Assembly (NCBI GenBank): GCA_020443345.1
Contig: JAGRIH010000037.1
Span: forward strand, 117,767-181,766
DNA from: Halioglobus sp.
Lineage (GTDB): Bacteria; Pseudomonadota; Gammaproteobacteria; Pseudomonadales; Halieaceae
Length of the DNA stretch: 64,000 bases
Reading direction: 5' to 3'
The notes below the pieces were generated by a model that saw nothing but the letters and a program-made list of their open reading frames with translations, did no database searches and was not told where the DNA came from. Below are positions 1 to 9,502 of the stretch, in pieces (the stretch's first letter is position 1; every line of letters starts with the position of its first letter). Position numbers and translations under genes: made by a program.

Positions 1-141
1 CTGCAGGACGCCAAGATTGCAGACACCAAGCAGCAAATTGAAGCGCTGCAACAACTCGCAGAAGATCGGGGCATGACGACGCAGGAACAGAACCCGGGCA
101 CCACTGATGCCGAGGTCTGCATCGTCCCGGTACAGAACTAA
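1..141 (+). CDS. C-terminal 46 residues of an unidentified protein (5' end outside window)
   Basis: Frame 1 is open from the window edge to TAA at 139-141. The visible tail begins LQDAKIADTKQQIEALQQLA, which looks like the end of an amphipathic helix or coiled coil. It is followed by a short polar tail ending EVCIVPVQN. Nothing visible identifies a family. It lies directly upstream, in the same direction, of the PqqD-like/HprK-like pair of the exopolysaccharide locus, so an exopolysaccharide role is possible but unproven. Coding is supported only by the uninterrupted frame, the helix-like composition and the stop, because the start is not visible. Confidence 0.5.
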   Translation: MQDAKIADTKQQIEALQQLAEDRGMTTQEQNPGTTDAEVCIVPVQN

Positions 142-261
142 AACGCCTTCCTGTTCTGAGCGGTCCCCTGCGGGCCGTTTCAGTAACAGTCAAAAATCGA
201 TTGACGCAGGCGGCAAACCCCGGCACCTTCTGCAACATTCCATTGACGAGTGCAAGTGTAG

Positions 262-531
262 ATGCAGTGGTATGCAGGCACGCCGGGGGAGTTCTACGAC
301 TGCGACGAAGCGACTGTGGTGTACTTTCACCCCCCCAGCGGCAACACCCACCTCATCACCGCGTTTGCCGCCTACCTGCTGCGCGAACTCGCCCGCCGGC
401 CGATGACCCTCGAGCAACTCCTGCAATACGCCGCATCCGCCACCGCAGCGGATGACTACCGGTCAGTCAGCTGCGCACTGCCCGGACTGCTGCAGGACCT
501 GGTCCAGCTCGACATCCTTGAACAGGTATAG
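262..531 (+). CDS. HPr-rel-A system PqqD-family protein
   Basis: This 89-residue protein matches the size and layout of PqqD-like peptide-binding proteins: an N-terminal beta-rich part (EFYDCDEATVVYFHPPSGNT) and a helical C-terminal half ending in hydrophobic LLQDLVQLDILEQV. Established knowledge: a PqqD-like protein is repeatedly found next to an HprK-related kinase A and a nucleotidyltransferase-like protein in exosortase/exopolysaccharide loci. That order is seen here (kinase at 541, nucleotidyltransferase at 1458). The peptide or protein it would bind is unknown. The ATG at 262 is the first good start; the ribosome-binding site is weak. Translation is probably coupled to the kinase 9 bases downstream. 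Confidence 0.72.
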   Translation: MQWYAGTPGEFYDCDEATVVYFHPPSGNTHLITAFAAYLLRELARRPMTLEQLLQYAASATAADDYRSVSCALPGLLQDLVQLDILEQV

Positions 532-540
532 CCGGTAAAA

Positions 541-1461
541 ATGCAGACACTAGGGGGTCTATCCGGGCATGCCCTGGAACGCGGGCTGCGGGACGGCCGC
601 CTGCCACTGTGCGTAGGGCCCTACGTCTACGCCCTGCAAACCGACCAGTCCCGCGTCATCGACGGTATTGGCCTGCTGTACGCCGATTTCCCGCTGGCGG
701 CGGCGGATGACTTCGTGGACTACCGCATAGCCCTGCGCCAGCGCGGGATCGTGTCGCGTCTGCGCCGGCAGGTCGACTTCTACTTTGACCACCAGCGCCC
801 CTTTGCGCCGGTGCATCGCGACACGGCCTATGCCTCGCTCGAGTGGGGCATGAACTGGTGCGTGTCCACCGGCGCCAACGAATACCTCAAACTGCATGCC
901 GCCGTCGTGGCGCGCGATGGCGTGGCCGTCGTCATGCCGGGCGTACCCGGTGCCGGGAAAAGCACCCTGTGTGCCGCGCTGGGACTGTCGGGGTGGCGCG
1001 TGCTGTCGGACGAGCACGCCATGATCGTACCGGGCACCGCAGACGTCATCCCTCTATATCGCCCGGTGAGCTTGAAAAACGAGAGCATCCAGGCGATCTG
1101 CAGCTTTGCCCCCGACGCGGTCTTCGGGCCGCTGAGCAGGGACACCCACAAGGGGACGGTGGCGCACCTCAAAGCGGACCTGGACCCAGCCAGCCACGAC
1201 ACCCGGCCGCTTCCGGCCCGGGTGATGCTGTTTCCAAAATACGCCAAAGGCGAGCCGCAGCGACTGAGCGCCCGGTCGCGCACCGAGAGTTTTATCGTCG
1301 CCGCTTTTCACTCGTTCAACTACAGTCTGCTGGCAAAGACGGGGTTTCGCGCCATGCAGGCCCTGCTCGATGCGGTGCAGTGCTACGATCTGGTCTATCA
1401 CGACCTGGACTGGGCACTGCGCAACCTGGACGGGCTCCACCGGCAAGTGGGCGCCGGATGA
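541..1461 (+). CDS. HprK-related kinase A
   Basis: A 306-residue protein with a Walker A loop, GVPGAGKST, around residues 136-144, followed by LGLSGWRVLSDEHAMI. That resembles the P-loop plus acidic segment of HPr kinase/phosphorylase catalytic domains. It lacks the N-terminal domain of canonical HprK. It sits between the PqqD-like gene and a nucleotidyltransferase-like gene and overlaps the latter by the ATGA junction at 1458-1461, so the three are translationally coupled. The substrate is unknown. By family knowledge such kinases accompany exosortase-type exopolysaccharide clusters, and a regulatory or carrier-protein phosphorylation role is inference. Confidence 0.8.
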   Translation: MQTLGGLSGHALERGLRDGRLPLCVGPYVYALQTDQSRVIDGIGLLYADFPLAAADDFVDYRIALRQRGIVSRLRRQVDFYFDHQRPFAPVHRDTAYASLEWGMNWCVSTGANEYLKLHAAVVARDGVAVVMPGVPGAGKSTLCAALGLSGWRVLSDEHAMIVPGTADVIPLYRPVSLKNESIQAICSFAPDAVFGPLSRDTHKGTVAHLKADLDPASHDTRPLPARVMLFPKYAKGEPQRLSARSRTESFIVAAFHSFNYSLLAKTGFRAMQALLDAVQCYDLVYHDLDWALRNLDGLHRQVGAG

Positions 1462-2564
1462 GCAGCGTGCTGGTGCGCAGCCTGTTGGACTCCGCCGCCG
1501 TGGCCTCGCTGGGGTCCGCCGAGCTCAACCAGCTCATACCGCAGGGGCGCGTAACGGATTTGCTGGCGACGCTGGCGCTGCGTCTGCAACAGGCAGACAA
1601 GCTGCAACAGGTGCCGCCGCATGCGCGCAGACACCTCGAATCGGCCATCGTGGTGCATCGCAAGCAGCGCCAGGACCTGGCGTATGAAATCAAGTGGCTG
1701 CGCCGGGCCCTGGCACCCACCGGACAACCCCTGGTACTGCTCAAGGGTGCCGCCTACCTGCAGGCCGGTCTGCCCTGGGCGCAGGGCAGAATGCTCTCCG
1801 ATATCGACTTGCTGGTTCCCGCCCATGCGATCGGGGCGGTGGAGGCCGCGCTCAACGCCAGCGGCTGGCAAAGCGGCACGCTCGATGCCTATAACGAGCG
1901 CTACTACCGTAAATGGATGCACGAAATTCCCCCGATGGCACACCCGGGCCGCCGCTCGACCCTCGATCTGCACCACACCATACTGCCGCCCACCGCCGCT
2001 CCGCGGGTGGACGCCAGTCTGCTGTTGCGGGACATACAGCCGGTGCAGGAAGGGCTTTTCACGCTGGCGCCAGCGGATATGGTCATTCACAGCGCCACCC
2101 ACCTGTTCCACGAAGGGGAATTCCGCCACGGCCTGCGCGATTTGTGGGACCTCGACCGCATGCTGCGCGACTTCGCCGGCCAGGACCCGGATTTCTGGCG
2201 GCACCTGGTACCGCGCGCCGAGCAACTGGATTTGCTGGACTCGCTGTTTCACGGGCTCAACTACAGCCGGCAGGTATTCGGTACGCCCGTGCCGTCATCG
2301 GTCGTGTCACAAGCGGAAAACTGGCGCCGCCGGCTGCGCAAACCGCTGATGGATTTCCTGTTCACCAGGGCATTGCAACCGGACCAGCCCGAATGCCGGC
2401 GCCCGGGCACCGCCCTGGCGCTCAACGCGCTCTACGTGCGCTCACACTACCTGCGCATGCCGGTCCACCTGCTGCTGCCGCACCTGCTGCGCAAAGGCTG
2501 GATGCGGCATTTTACCCAACCTGCAGACGGCGAGCCGGTGGCGGGGAAACAGGGCGACAAGTAG
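1458..2564 (+). CDS. Nucleotidyltransferase-family protein (NTP_transf_5-like)
   Basis: The start is the ATG at 1458, which overlaps the kinase stop. A longer upstream reading in the same frame is antisense-like, arginine-rich and rejected. The product has 368 residues. The segment LVLLKGAAYLQAGLP followed by GRMLSDIDLLVP gives the glycine-rich loop and the DxD metal-binding pair (SDIDLLV) of nucleotidyltransferase folds of the uncharacterised NTP_transf_5 group. Later HSATHLFHEGEFRHGLRDLWDLD matches the conserved His/Asp-rich region of that group. The third gene of the PqqD/HprK triad; the nucleotide and acceptor are unknown. Confidence 0.75.
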   Translation: MSSVLVRSLLDSAAVASLGSAELNQLIPQGRVTDLLATLALRLQQADKLQQVPPHARRHLESAIVVHRKQRQDLAYEIKWLRRALAPTGQPLVLLKGAAYLQAGLPWAQGRMLSDIDLLVPAHAIGAVEAALNASGWQSGTLDAYNERYYRKWMHEIPPMAHPGRRSTLDLHHTILPPTAAPRVDASLLLRDIQPVQEGLFTLAPADMVIHSATHLFHEGEFRHGLRDLWDLDRMLRDFAGQDPDFWRHLVPRAEQLDLLDSLFHGLNYSRQVFGTPVPSSVVSQAENWRRRLRKPLMDFLFTRALQPDQPECRRPGTALALNALYVRSHYLRMPVHLLLPHLLRKGWMRHFTQPADGEPVAGKQGDK

Positions 2565-2591
2565 TATCGACGCACGGCGCGAGCGCGGCGA

Positions 2592-3908
2592 TCACAGCCG
2601 CCAGACGTCGAGCGCGGCGGCCTCCAGAGCGGCCCGGTCGAGTACCGACTTGACATCGATGACTGCGCCGTTGGCAGCGGTGATATCGCGCAATCGCGCC
2701 AGGTCGCCCTCGAGATAGGCCCGGTGGGGAACCGCCAGGATCACCGCGTGTGCCGGCGCCAACTGCTCCCACGGCACCAGTTCCAGGCCGTACTCGGCGC
2801 GCGCCTCGGCGGGGTCCGCCAGCGGGTCGTGCACCTGCACCTCGCAGCAGTAATCCTGTAGTTCCGCGATGATGTCGACCACGCGCGAGTTGCGCAGGTC
2901 GGGGCAGTTCTCCTTGAAGGTCAGCCCCAGCACCGTCACCCGGGCGGCCCGCACCGCGTGGCCGTTGCGCAGCAGGCGCTTGACGGTCTGCTCGGCTACA
3001 AACTTGCCCATGTTGTCATTGGTTTTGCGCCCGGCCAGAATCACCTGGGGATGGTGGCCGACCGCCTCGGCCTTGTAGGTCAGGTAATAGGGGTCGACCC
3101 CGATGCAGTGGCCGCCCACCAGGCCGGGGCGAAAGGGCAGGAAATTCCACTTGGTACCCGCCGCTTCGAGCACGTCGAGGGTATCGATGCCCAGGCGGTT
3201 GAAGATCAGCGCCAGCTCGTTCATCAGCGCGATATTGAGGTCGCGCTGGGTGTTTTCAATCACCTTGGCCGCCTCCGCCACCTTGATCGTGGCCGCCCGG
3301 TGCACACCGGCGCGCACCACCTCGCCGTAGAGATTCGCCACCCGCTCCAGGGTCTGCGGCGTATCGCCGGAGACGACCTTGGTGATCGTCTCGAGCCGGT
3401 GTTCCCGGTCGCCGGGGTTGATCCGCTCCGGTGAGTAAGCCACATAAAATCCCGCCGTGTCGGCGGCGCCGGCCCCGCGCCCCGCCCAGGGCAGACCCGA
3501 GTGCTGTTCCAGCAGGGGAACACACACCTCCTCGGTGCAGCCGGGGTAGACGGTCGATTCGAAGATGACCACCGCGCCGCTGCGCAGGTGGGCCCCGACC
3601 GTGCGACAGGCGCCCTGCAAGGGGCTCAGATCGGGGCGCCGCGCGGCGTCGATGGGCGTGGGCACGACCACGATGACAATGCCCGCCTGTGCCAGGCACG
3701 CTGGATCGCTGGTGTACTCCAGGAGCGTCGCCCGCGCCAGTTGCCCGGGCTCGACCTCGCCACTGGGGTCGCGGCCCGCGCGGTAGTGGGCCAGTTTCTG
3801 TTCATTGAGATCAAAACCAATGGTCTTGCGGCGCTGCCCGAAGGCCACCGCCAGCGGCAGGCCGACATAGCCCAGCCCGACCACCGCAAGCGTATCCGAA
3901 TCCGTCAT
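2592..3908 (-). CDS. tviB: Nucleotide-sugar dehydrogenase, TviB/VipA type (UDP-HexNAc 6-dehydrogenase)
   Basis: A 438-residue UDP-glucose/GDP-mannose dehydrogenase family protein. The N-terminal NAD-binding motif VVGLGYVGLPLA is clear. The catalytic cysteine lies in GLVGGHCIGVDPYYL, and the substrate lysine region is VAEAAKVIENTQRDLNIAL. The closest remembered relatives are TviB/WbpO-like enzymes, which oxidise UDP-GlcNAc or UDP-GalNAc to the uronic acid. The ATG at 3908 has a good AGGAAACT ribosome site. It lies 42 bases downstream of the partner epimerase gene on the same strand, so the two form an operon supplying a HexNAcA precursor for the exopolysaccharide. Exact sugar specificity cannot be read from sequence. 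Confidence 0.88.
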   Translation of the reverse strand: MTDSDTLAVVGLGYVGLPLAVAFGQRRKTIGFDLNEQKLAHYRAGRDPSGEVEPGQLARATLLEYTSDPACLAQAGIVIVVVPTPIDAARRPDLSPLQGACRTVGAHLRSGAVVIFESTVYPGCTEEVCVPLLEQHSGLPWAGRGAGAADTAGFYVAYSPERINPGDREHRLETITKVVSGDTPQTLERVANLYGEVVRAGVHRAATIKVAEAAKVIENTQRDLNIALMNELALIFNRLGIDTLDVLEAAGTKWNFLPFRPGLVGGHCIGVDPYYLTYKAEAVGHHPQVILAGRKTNDNMGKFVAEQTVKRLLRNGHAVRAARVTVLGLTFKENCPDLRNSRVVDIIAELQDYCCEVQVHDPLADPAEARAEYGLELVPWEQLAPAHAVILAVPHRAYLEGDLARLRDITAANGAVIDVKSVLDRAALEAAALDVWRL

Positions 3909-3950
3909 AGTTTCCTGTTCCTGGTTTATCGTTGGGTTGTCATTCTCGGG

Positions 3951-4985
3951 CTAGCTCTGCGCCCGGCGGCGCATAAACCACTCGCCGGTGAGCGCCAGCC
4001 CCTGGGCCACGTCGTGTGTGGGCGCGTAACCCAGCAGGCGCCCGGCCTTGCTGATATCGGCCTGGGAGTGGCGCACGTCCCCGGCCCTGAAGTCCCCGTA
4101 CAGCGGCTCCATGGCGGCCGCATCGGGGTGCTGCGCGGCGACCAGCCGGCGAATTTCGCGATACAACTGGTTGAGCGTGGTGCGCCCCCCTACGGCGACG
4201 TTGTACACTTCGCCACCGGCGCCGGGCCGCTCGGTGGTGGCGGCCAGCAAGTTGGCCTGCACGGCATTGTCGATATAACAAAAATCGCGCGAAGTCTCGC
4301 CATCGCCGTTGATACGGCAGCGCGCATTGCGGCACAGCGCCTCGAACCAGCGCGGAATCACTGCGGCATAGGCGCCCTGCGGGTCCTGCCGGGGACCGAA
4401 TACGTTGAAATAACGCAGGCCGATGCAGTCCATGCCGTAAGTGCTGTTGAAGACACTGGCATACAGCTCGTTCACATACTTGGTCACGGCATAGGGCGAC
4501 AGCGGGCTGCCGATCTCGTGCTCCACCTTGGGCAGCGCGGGATGATCGCCATAAGTCGACGACGATGCCGCGTACACGAAACGCCGGGCTCGGGCGTCGC
4601 GAGTGGCCACCAGCAAATTGAGAAAGCCGTCGATATTGGCGCGATTGGTCTGGATCGGCTCCTCGATCGAGCGCGGCACACTGCCCAGCGCCGCCTGGTG
4701 CAGCACGTAGTGTGCGCCGTGTACCGCCTCCCGACAGGCCGCCAGGTCGCAGATGTCCGCCTCCATGAAACGGAAGCGCCGCCACGCCCGCTCGCCCGCG
4801 CGCTGACGCACGTCCTCCAGGTTGGCCCGGTGACCCGTGGCAAAGTTGTCCAGGCCCACCACCCGCTGGCCCAACTGCAGCAGGGTTTCGACCAGGCTGG
4901 AACCGATGAAGCCCGCAGCGCCGGTCACCAGCCACAGGCTCGGCTGCTGTACCAGTTCAGATCTGAGCACTGCATATGCTGACAC
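3951..4985 (-). CDS. tviC: UDP-N-acetylhexosamine 4-epimerase, TviC/VipB/WbpP type
   Basis: A 344-residue extended short-chain dehydrogenase. It has the NAD-binding GxxGxxG motif in [16 protein letters not shown], a catalytic serine region [10 protein letters not shown], the YxxxK pair in [13 protein letters not shown], and the conserved [13 protein letters not shown] segment. The sequence style is that of WbpP/TviC C4-epimerases acting on UDP-GlcNAc(A)/UDP-GalNAc(A). The GTG at 4985 is used because the Rossmann motif lies about 20 residues later. It is the first gene of a two-gene minus-strand operon with the dehydrogenase. The pair probably makes UDP-GalNAcA for the exopolysaccharide (inference). 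Confidence 0.87.
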   Translation of the reverse strand: MSAYAVLRSELVQQPSLWLVTGAAGFIGSSLVETLLQLGQRVVGLDNFATGHRANLEDVRQRAGERAWRRFRFMEADICDLAACREAVHGAHYVLHQAALGSVPRSIEEPIQTNRANIDGFLNLLVATRDARARRFVYAASSSTYGDHPALPKVEHEIGSPLSPYAVTKYVNELYASVFNSTYGMDCIGLRYFNVFGPRQDPQGAYAAVIPRWFEALCRNARCRINGDGETSRDFCYIDNAVQANLLAATTERPGAGGEVYNVAVGGRTTLNQLYREIRRLVAAQHPDAAAMEPLYGDFRAGDVRHSQADISKAGRLLGYAPTHDVAQGLALTGEWFMRRRAQS

Positions 4986-5167
4986 GAAAGACGAAATCCC
5001 CTGTAATCACCGCGCCGCTTCAATTAGTGTGCGTCGAGTCTCACTACTGCCCATGGATCATTTACACTGGCGCAGCCGAAGTATAGTGTTTCTCACCACG
5101 AGCGGCTATCGCGTAACGTGATCTTGTACACGCTTTGGTAACTTATGCACGGGGACTCAACGAGATA

Positions 5168-7270
5168 ATGCTGGCCAATGTGGGTTTATACAGCTACGCC
5201 ACTGCGTTGCTGGCATACACCGTGTTGAGCGCACTGGTGTTTCTGGACCGGCGCACGCATCCCGTTGGCTGGCCGCTGTTGCTGGCCTGCGTGCTGACCA
5301 CCGTGTGGGCCGGGATCATCGCCGGCTCCACCCTGCTGGACTACCCGCGCATAGCGCTCATGCAACTGAGCGAAGTGGCGCGCAACGCCGCCTGGTCCGT
5401 GCTGTTACTGAAGCTGATACAAATGCGGCTGCAGCAGTCGGATCAGGCGCACTCCCCGGGGCGCTGGTTACTCTGGCTGGCTGTTGGCTACGGCGTGGTT
5501 GTCGCCATCCTGTTCGGCACGCCATGGCTGCTGCAGGCGCTGTCACTGCCGGAACACTGGCAGCGGGATCTGTCATTCTCGTGCTGGCTGGCGATGTCCG
5601 TGGCGGGACTGCTGTTGCTGGAACAGATTTTTCGCAACAGTACCGAGGGGGGGCGCTGGTCCAGCAAGTTTTTGTGCCTGGGGCTGGGTTTCCTGTTCGC
5701 CTTTGACTTTTTCATGTATGCCCAGGCGCTGCTGTTCCGGCAACTGGACGCGACGCTGTGGCAGGCGCGGGGCATTCTGGTGGCACTCACCGCAGTTTTT
5801 GTCGGGATATCCATGCGGCGCACCGACGGTGGCAGTTTGCAGGTATCCCGGCACGTTGCCTTCCATTCGGTGACGCTGCTGGCCGCCGGTATCTACCTTA
5901 TCCTCATGGCCACGGTCGGCTACTTCATCCGCTACCTCGGGGGCACCTGGGGCGGCGTGCTGCAAATCACGTTCCTGTGTGCTTCGGGTCTGCTGTTGCT
6001 GGCCCTGATGTTCTCGGGACAAATCCGCGCGCGCACCCGGGTGTGGCTGAGCAAGAACTTTTTCAGTTACAAGTACGATTACCGCGTGGAGTGGCTGCAG
6101 TTTACCCGCACCCTGTCCGAGGGCGGCGAGAATATTCCGGAGAACATCGTCAGGGCCATCGCCCATATCACCCAGAGTCCCGCCGGACTGCTCTGGAGCA
6201 GGACCGAAGACGGCCAGTTTGTCTTCACCTGCCACTGGCAAATGGCTGAACCGGAGCCGGACGACAAACTACAGGCCCTGCCGCTGTGGCTGCAGCAGAC
6301 GCAGTGGATCATCGACCTGCAGGAATGGCGCCGGGCTCCCGACGTCTACCAGCATCTGCAGTTGCCGGACTTTATCCTGGCGATCCCCCGCGCCTGGCTG
6401 ATCATCCCGCTGATCTTCGGCGAGCGCCTGCAGGGTATCGTGCTGCTGCGCGAATCCGACCTGCAGCCGGATATCAACTGGGAGGACCGCGATCTGCTGA
6501 AAGTCGCGGGGTGCCAGGCGGCCAGTTACCTGGCACAGTACCAGGCCAGTCGGGCACTGGTGGAGTCCCGCCAGTTCGAAGCGTTCAACCGGCTGTCGGC
6601 CTACGTCGTGCACGACCTGAAAAACATCCTCGCGCAGCAGTCGCTCATCGTGTCGAACGCGGCCAAACACCGCAACAACCCCGACTTTGTCGAGGATGTC
6701 ATCAACACGGTGGGCAACTCCGTCGAGCGCATGACCCGGCTGATGGAACAGATGCGCAGCGGGGTACGCGGCATACAAACACAGCAGATCGCACTGCACG
6801 AGGTGATTCAGGAAGCCGTGGCCAGTCGCCGCAAAGCGCTGCCCCAGCCGCAACTGCTGGGCTGCGACCAGCCACTGACGGTACAGGCCGACCGCGAGCA
6901 GCTACTGACCGTATTCACGCACATTATCCAGAACGCCCAGGAGGCGAGCAGCAAGACGGGGCGAGTTGCGGTACGTGTGCGGGAACCGCGGGACGGCCGT
7001 GTCGTGGTCGAAATCGATGACGATGGCGTGGGCATGGATGAGGCCTTCGTGCGCAACCGCCTGTTCACGCCCTTTGATTCCACCAAGGGCCTGACCGGCA
7101 TGGGTATCGGAGCGTTCGAGAGCCGCGAGTTCGTGCGCAGCCTGGGGGGCGACATACAGGTCACCAGCACCCCCGGCAAGGGCTCCCGGTTTCGCATCGT
7201 ACTGCCCTGCGCATCGACTGACACAGACGTAATGGACGCCAATAAGGAATGTTCGTGTGAGCAAGAGTAA
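5168..7270 (+). CDS. prsK: XrtA/PEP-CTERM system histidine kinase PrsK
   Basis: The N-terminus carries about eight hydrophobic membrane segments (first 260 residues or so), followed by a GAF-like region. The dimerisation/phosphoacceptor motif is YVVHDLKNILAQ with His about residue 482. A HATPase domain follows, with DDDGVGMDEAFV and GMGIGAFESREFV. This is the PrsK architecture known from PEP-CTERM loci. The ATG at 5168 is preferred over TTG at 5135 because the first membrane helix follows at once and a GGGGAC sits about 12 bases upstream. It overlaps prsR by 14 bases. Together they should sense an envelope or exopolysaccharide signal and control sigma-54-dependent PEP-CTERM genes. Confidence 0.93.
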   Translation: MLANVGLYSYATALLAYTVLSALVFLDRRTHPVGWPLLLACVLTTVWAGIIAGSTLLDYPRIALMQLSEVARNAAWSVLLLKLIQMRLQQSDQAHSPGRWLLWLAVGYGVVVAILFGTPWLLQALSLPEHWQRDLSFSCWLAMSVAGLLLLEQIFRNSTEGGRWSSKFLCLGLGFLFAFDFFMYAQALLFRQLDATLWQARGILVALTAVFVGISMRRTDGGSLQVSRHVAFHSVTLLAAGIYLILMATVGYFIRYLGGTWGGVLQITFLCASGLLLLALMFSGQIRARTRVWLSKNFFSYKYDYRVEWLQFTRTLSEGGENIPENIVRAIAHITQSPAGLLWSRTEDGQFVFTCHWQMAEPEPDDKLQALPLWLQQTQWIIDLQEWRRAPDVYQHLQLPDFILAIPRAWLIIPLIFGERLQGIVLLRESDLQPDINWEDRDLLKVAGCQAASYLAQYQASRALVESRQFEAFNRLSAYVVHDLKNILAQQSLIVSNAAKHRNNPDFVEDVINTVGNSVERMTRLMEQMRSGVRGIQTQQIALHEVIQEAVASRRKALPQPQLLGCDQPLTVQADREQLLTVFTHIIQNAQEASSKTGRVAVRVREPRDGRVVVEIDDDGVGMDEAFVRNRLFTPFDSTKGLTGMGIGAFESREFVRSLGGDIQVTSTPGKGSRFRIVLPCASTDTDVMDANKECSCEQE

Positions 7271-8609
7271 AAGACACCTGTTGGTGGTGGAAGACGACAA
7301 GGGCCTGCAGAGCCAGTTGCGCTGGGCCTTCGAGAATTTCGATGTCGTCCTCAGCGGCGATCGGGAGGACGCCATCGCACAGTTGCGCCGGGTAGAACCC
7401 GGCGTGGTGCTGCTGGATTTGGGGCTGCCCCCCGACCCCGGCGGCGTTACCGAGGGCCTGGCCACGCTGCGGGAGATCCTCTCGCTGACACCCGAAACCA
7501 AGGTGATCGTGGTGACCGGAGACAACGACCGCGCCAATGCGGTCCGGGCGATCGGGCTGGGCGCCTACGATTTCTACCAGAAGCCCGTCGACCCGGAAAT
7601 TCTGGGTCTGATCGTGGAACGCGCCTACCGCGTCTATGAACTGGAGCTGGAAAACCGGCGCCTGCAGGACTACCAGCAAGCATCTCCCCTGGCCGGCATT
7701 ATCGCCACCAGCCCGCAAATGCTGGAGGTGTGCCGCAAAATCGAGAAGGTGGCGCCCACCGACATCACCACCCTGTTACTGGGAGCCAGCGGTACCGGCA
7801 AGGAGCGCTTTGCCCAGGCCCTGCACGGGCTCAGCGGGCGCAGGAACAAGCGCATTGTCGCCATCAACTGCGCCGCCATTCCCGAAAACCTGCTGGAGAG
7901 CGAGCTGTTCGGCCACGAAAAAGGCGCCTTTACCGGCGCCACCCAGCAGAGCATCGGCAAGATTGAATACGCCGACGGTGGCACCCTGTTCCTGGACGAG
8001 ATCGGCGACCTGCCGCTGGAGTTGCAGGCAAAACTGCTGCGCTTCCTGCAGGAGCGCGTGGTGGAGCGCGTCGGTGGACGCAAGGAGATCCCGGTCGATG
8101 TGCGCATTATCTGCGCCACCCACCAGAACCTGCCCGAGCGCATCGCGGACGGGCGCTTTCGCGAGGACCTGTACTACCGGATCAGTGAGATCACCATCGA
8201 CATCCCGCCGCTCAAAGACCGCGAGGGCGACGCCCTGGTGCTGGCCAAGGCTTTTCTGGACCGCTTCTGCACCGAGCTGAAACAGCCGCTCAAGGGCTTT
8301 GACCAGGGCGCCGCGGAGGCGATCGAGGCCTACGACTGGCCCGGCAACGTGCGGGAACTGGAAAGCCGCGTCAAGCGCGCCACCATCATGGCAGACAACG
8401 GTTTTATCACCCGCGAGGACCTGGAACTGGCCCCGCACACACAGCCCCGGCCCCTGAACCTCAAGCAGATCCGCGAGGAGGCCGAGCGCAGGGCCATCAG
8501 GCGCGCGCTGACGCATTGCGACAACAACATCTCCGATGCCGCCAGTGCGCTGGGCGTCACCCGCCCCACGCTCTACAACATGATGGAAAAGTACCAGCTC
8601 AAACCCTAG
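7257..8609 (+). CDS. prsR: PEP-CTERM-box response regulator PrsR (sigma-54 activator)
   Basis: A 450-residue NtrC-type regulator. The receiver domain has the phosphoacceptor Asp54 in VVLLDLGLPPDPGG. The AAA+ domain shows Walker A GASGTGKE, the sigma-54 contact loop GAFTGA, and GGTLFLDEIGDLPL. A Fis-type helix-turn-helix follows (SDAASALGVTRPTLYNMMEKY). The GTG at 7257 overlaps the end of prsK, consistent with coupled translation. Family knowledge ties PrsR to sigma-54 promoters with an upstream PEP-CTERM box. Its last 11 bases overlap the convergent acyltransferase gene. Confidence 0.94.
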   Translation: MSKSKRHLLVVEDDKGLQSQLRWAFENFDVVLSGDREDAIAQLRRVEPGVVLLDLGLPPDPGGVTEGLATLREILSLTPETKVIVVTGDNDRANAVRAIGLGAYDFYQKPVDPEILGLIVERAYRVYELELENRRLQDYQQASPLAGIIATSPQMLEVCRKIEKVAPTDITTLLLGASGTGKERFAQALHGLSGRRNKRIVAINCAAIPENLLESELFGHEKGAFTGATQQSIGKIEYADGGTLFLDEIGDLPLELQAKLLRFLQERVVERVGGRKEIPVDVRIICATHQNLPERIADGRFREDLYYRISEITIDIPPLKDREGDALVLAKAFLDRFCTELKQPLKGFDQGAAEAIEAYDWPGNVRELESRVKRATIMADNGFITREDLELAPHTQPRPLNLKQIREEAERRAIRRALTHCDNNISDAASALGVTRPTLYNMMEKYQLKP

Positions 8610-9408
8610 CCGACGCAATCCCCCCACCGCCCGGTCGGGCCTGGAGTAAACCTGCCTGGCGGGAAAAACGCGCGTGGACGGTCGCGTATAACTCGCGCAG
8701 CTCCGGACCGATATCCGCCAGCGCCTGCTCGCTCGTGGTGAAGTACGGGGCGCGCAGTCCGTGATAGTCGATCGGCGTGCCGGCGCTCTGGGCGTGGATG
8801 CCCGCGCGCTTGAGCATGCGCGGCAAAAACGGCTCCATCATGGCAAACAGGTTGTGGCGCCCGACCAGGTCGGCCGCGGCAAAGCCAGCCAGGAAGGTGG
8901 CCACCGCGATCAATGAAAACGTGCGCAGTTCACGCTTGGAGCAATCCAGCGCCGTCAGCGCACCGAAGCGGCTCACGTTCTCCCCGGAGCGACGGCGAAA
9001 CGCGCCGTCTACCGCCAGCCGCGAAAACTCGCCGAAGGTCTCGCGCGGCACCCCCAGGGAGTCGATAAATGCCCGATCGAGCACACTGGCGCAGAACTTC
9101 TCCATGGGGAGTATCTGCTGTTCCTCGACACACACCAGGCGCATGCAGCCGGCGGCCCGACCGCTGGACTTGTGCGTCACCAGGCAGTGCAGCGACTGCG
9201 CCTCGAACTCGTCAGTCTCCAGCCCATCCGGAAAGGCGTCCGCCGCTTCGTAGTTGAACTCTTCACAGTACACGCGATACCGCGTGCGGTAGGTCTGCAA
9301 CTGCATCTCGCGGGTCGTGGCGAGGTCGACATCGAAATACAGCTGAAAATCCTCCGCCAGCGAGGTGGTCTTGCGTTTGTCGTCTGTCTGTTTGCGGCTG
9401 CTCTGCAT
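8599..9408 (-). CDS. PEP-CTERM/exosortase system-associated acyltransferase (GNAT/autoinducer-synthase fold)
   Basis: A 269-residue protein. The segment YRTRYRVYCEEFNYEAADAFPDGLETDEFE resembles the N-terminal half of acyl-homoserine-lactone synthases. A GNAT-like core follows (GRAAGCMRLVC, EFSRLAVDGAFRRR). This combination is diagnostic of the acyltransferase family restricted to exosortase loci; the acyl acceptor is unknown. The ATG at 9408 is followed by a charged N-terminus without a signal peptide, so it is cytoplasmic. It is convergent with prsR and its stop lies inside the last codons of prsR. Confidence 0.88.
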   Translation of the reverse strand: MQSSRKQTDDKRKTTSLAEDFQLYFDVDLATTREMQLQTYRTRYRVYCEEFNYEAADAFPDGLETDEFEAQSLHCLVTHKSSGRAAGCMRLVCVEEQQILPMEKFCASVLDRAFIDSLGVPRETFGEFSRLAVDGAFRRRSGENVSRFGALTALDCSKRELRTFSLIAVATFLAGFAAADLVGRHNLFAMMEPFLPRMLKRAGIHAQSAGTPIDYHGLRAPYFTTSEQALADIGPELRELYATVHARFSRQAGLLQARPGGGGIASARV

Positions 9409-9502
9409 GGTGTTATCCCGACGCTGGTTTGCTGCAGCGTTTTTACCGGAAGGCTACCCCGGTCCCGGCGGCTAGTAAAGCGACAACGGCCAATAAGTAG
9501 AC

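Noticed and set aside
843..1457. N-terminal extension of the nucleotidyltransferase frame
   Set aside because: It overlaps the HprK-like kinase in another frame, is arginine/proline-rich and has no ribosome site. The ATG at 1458 overlapping the kinase stop is the natural start.
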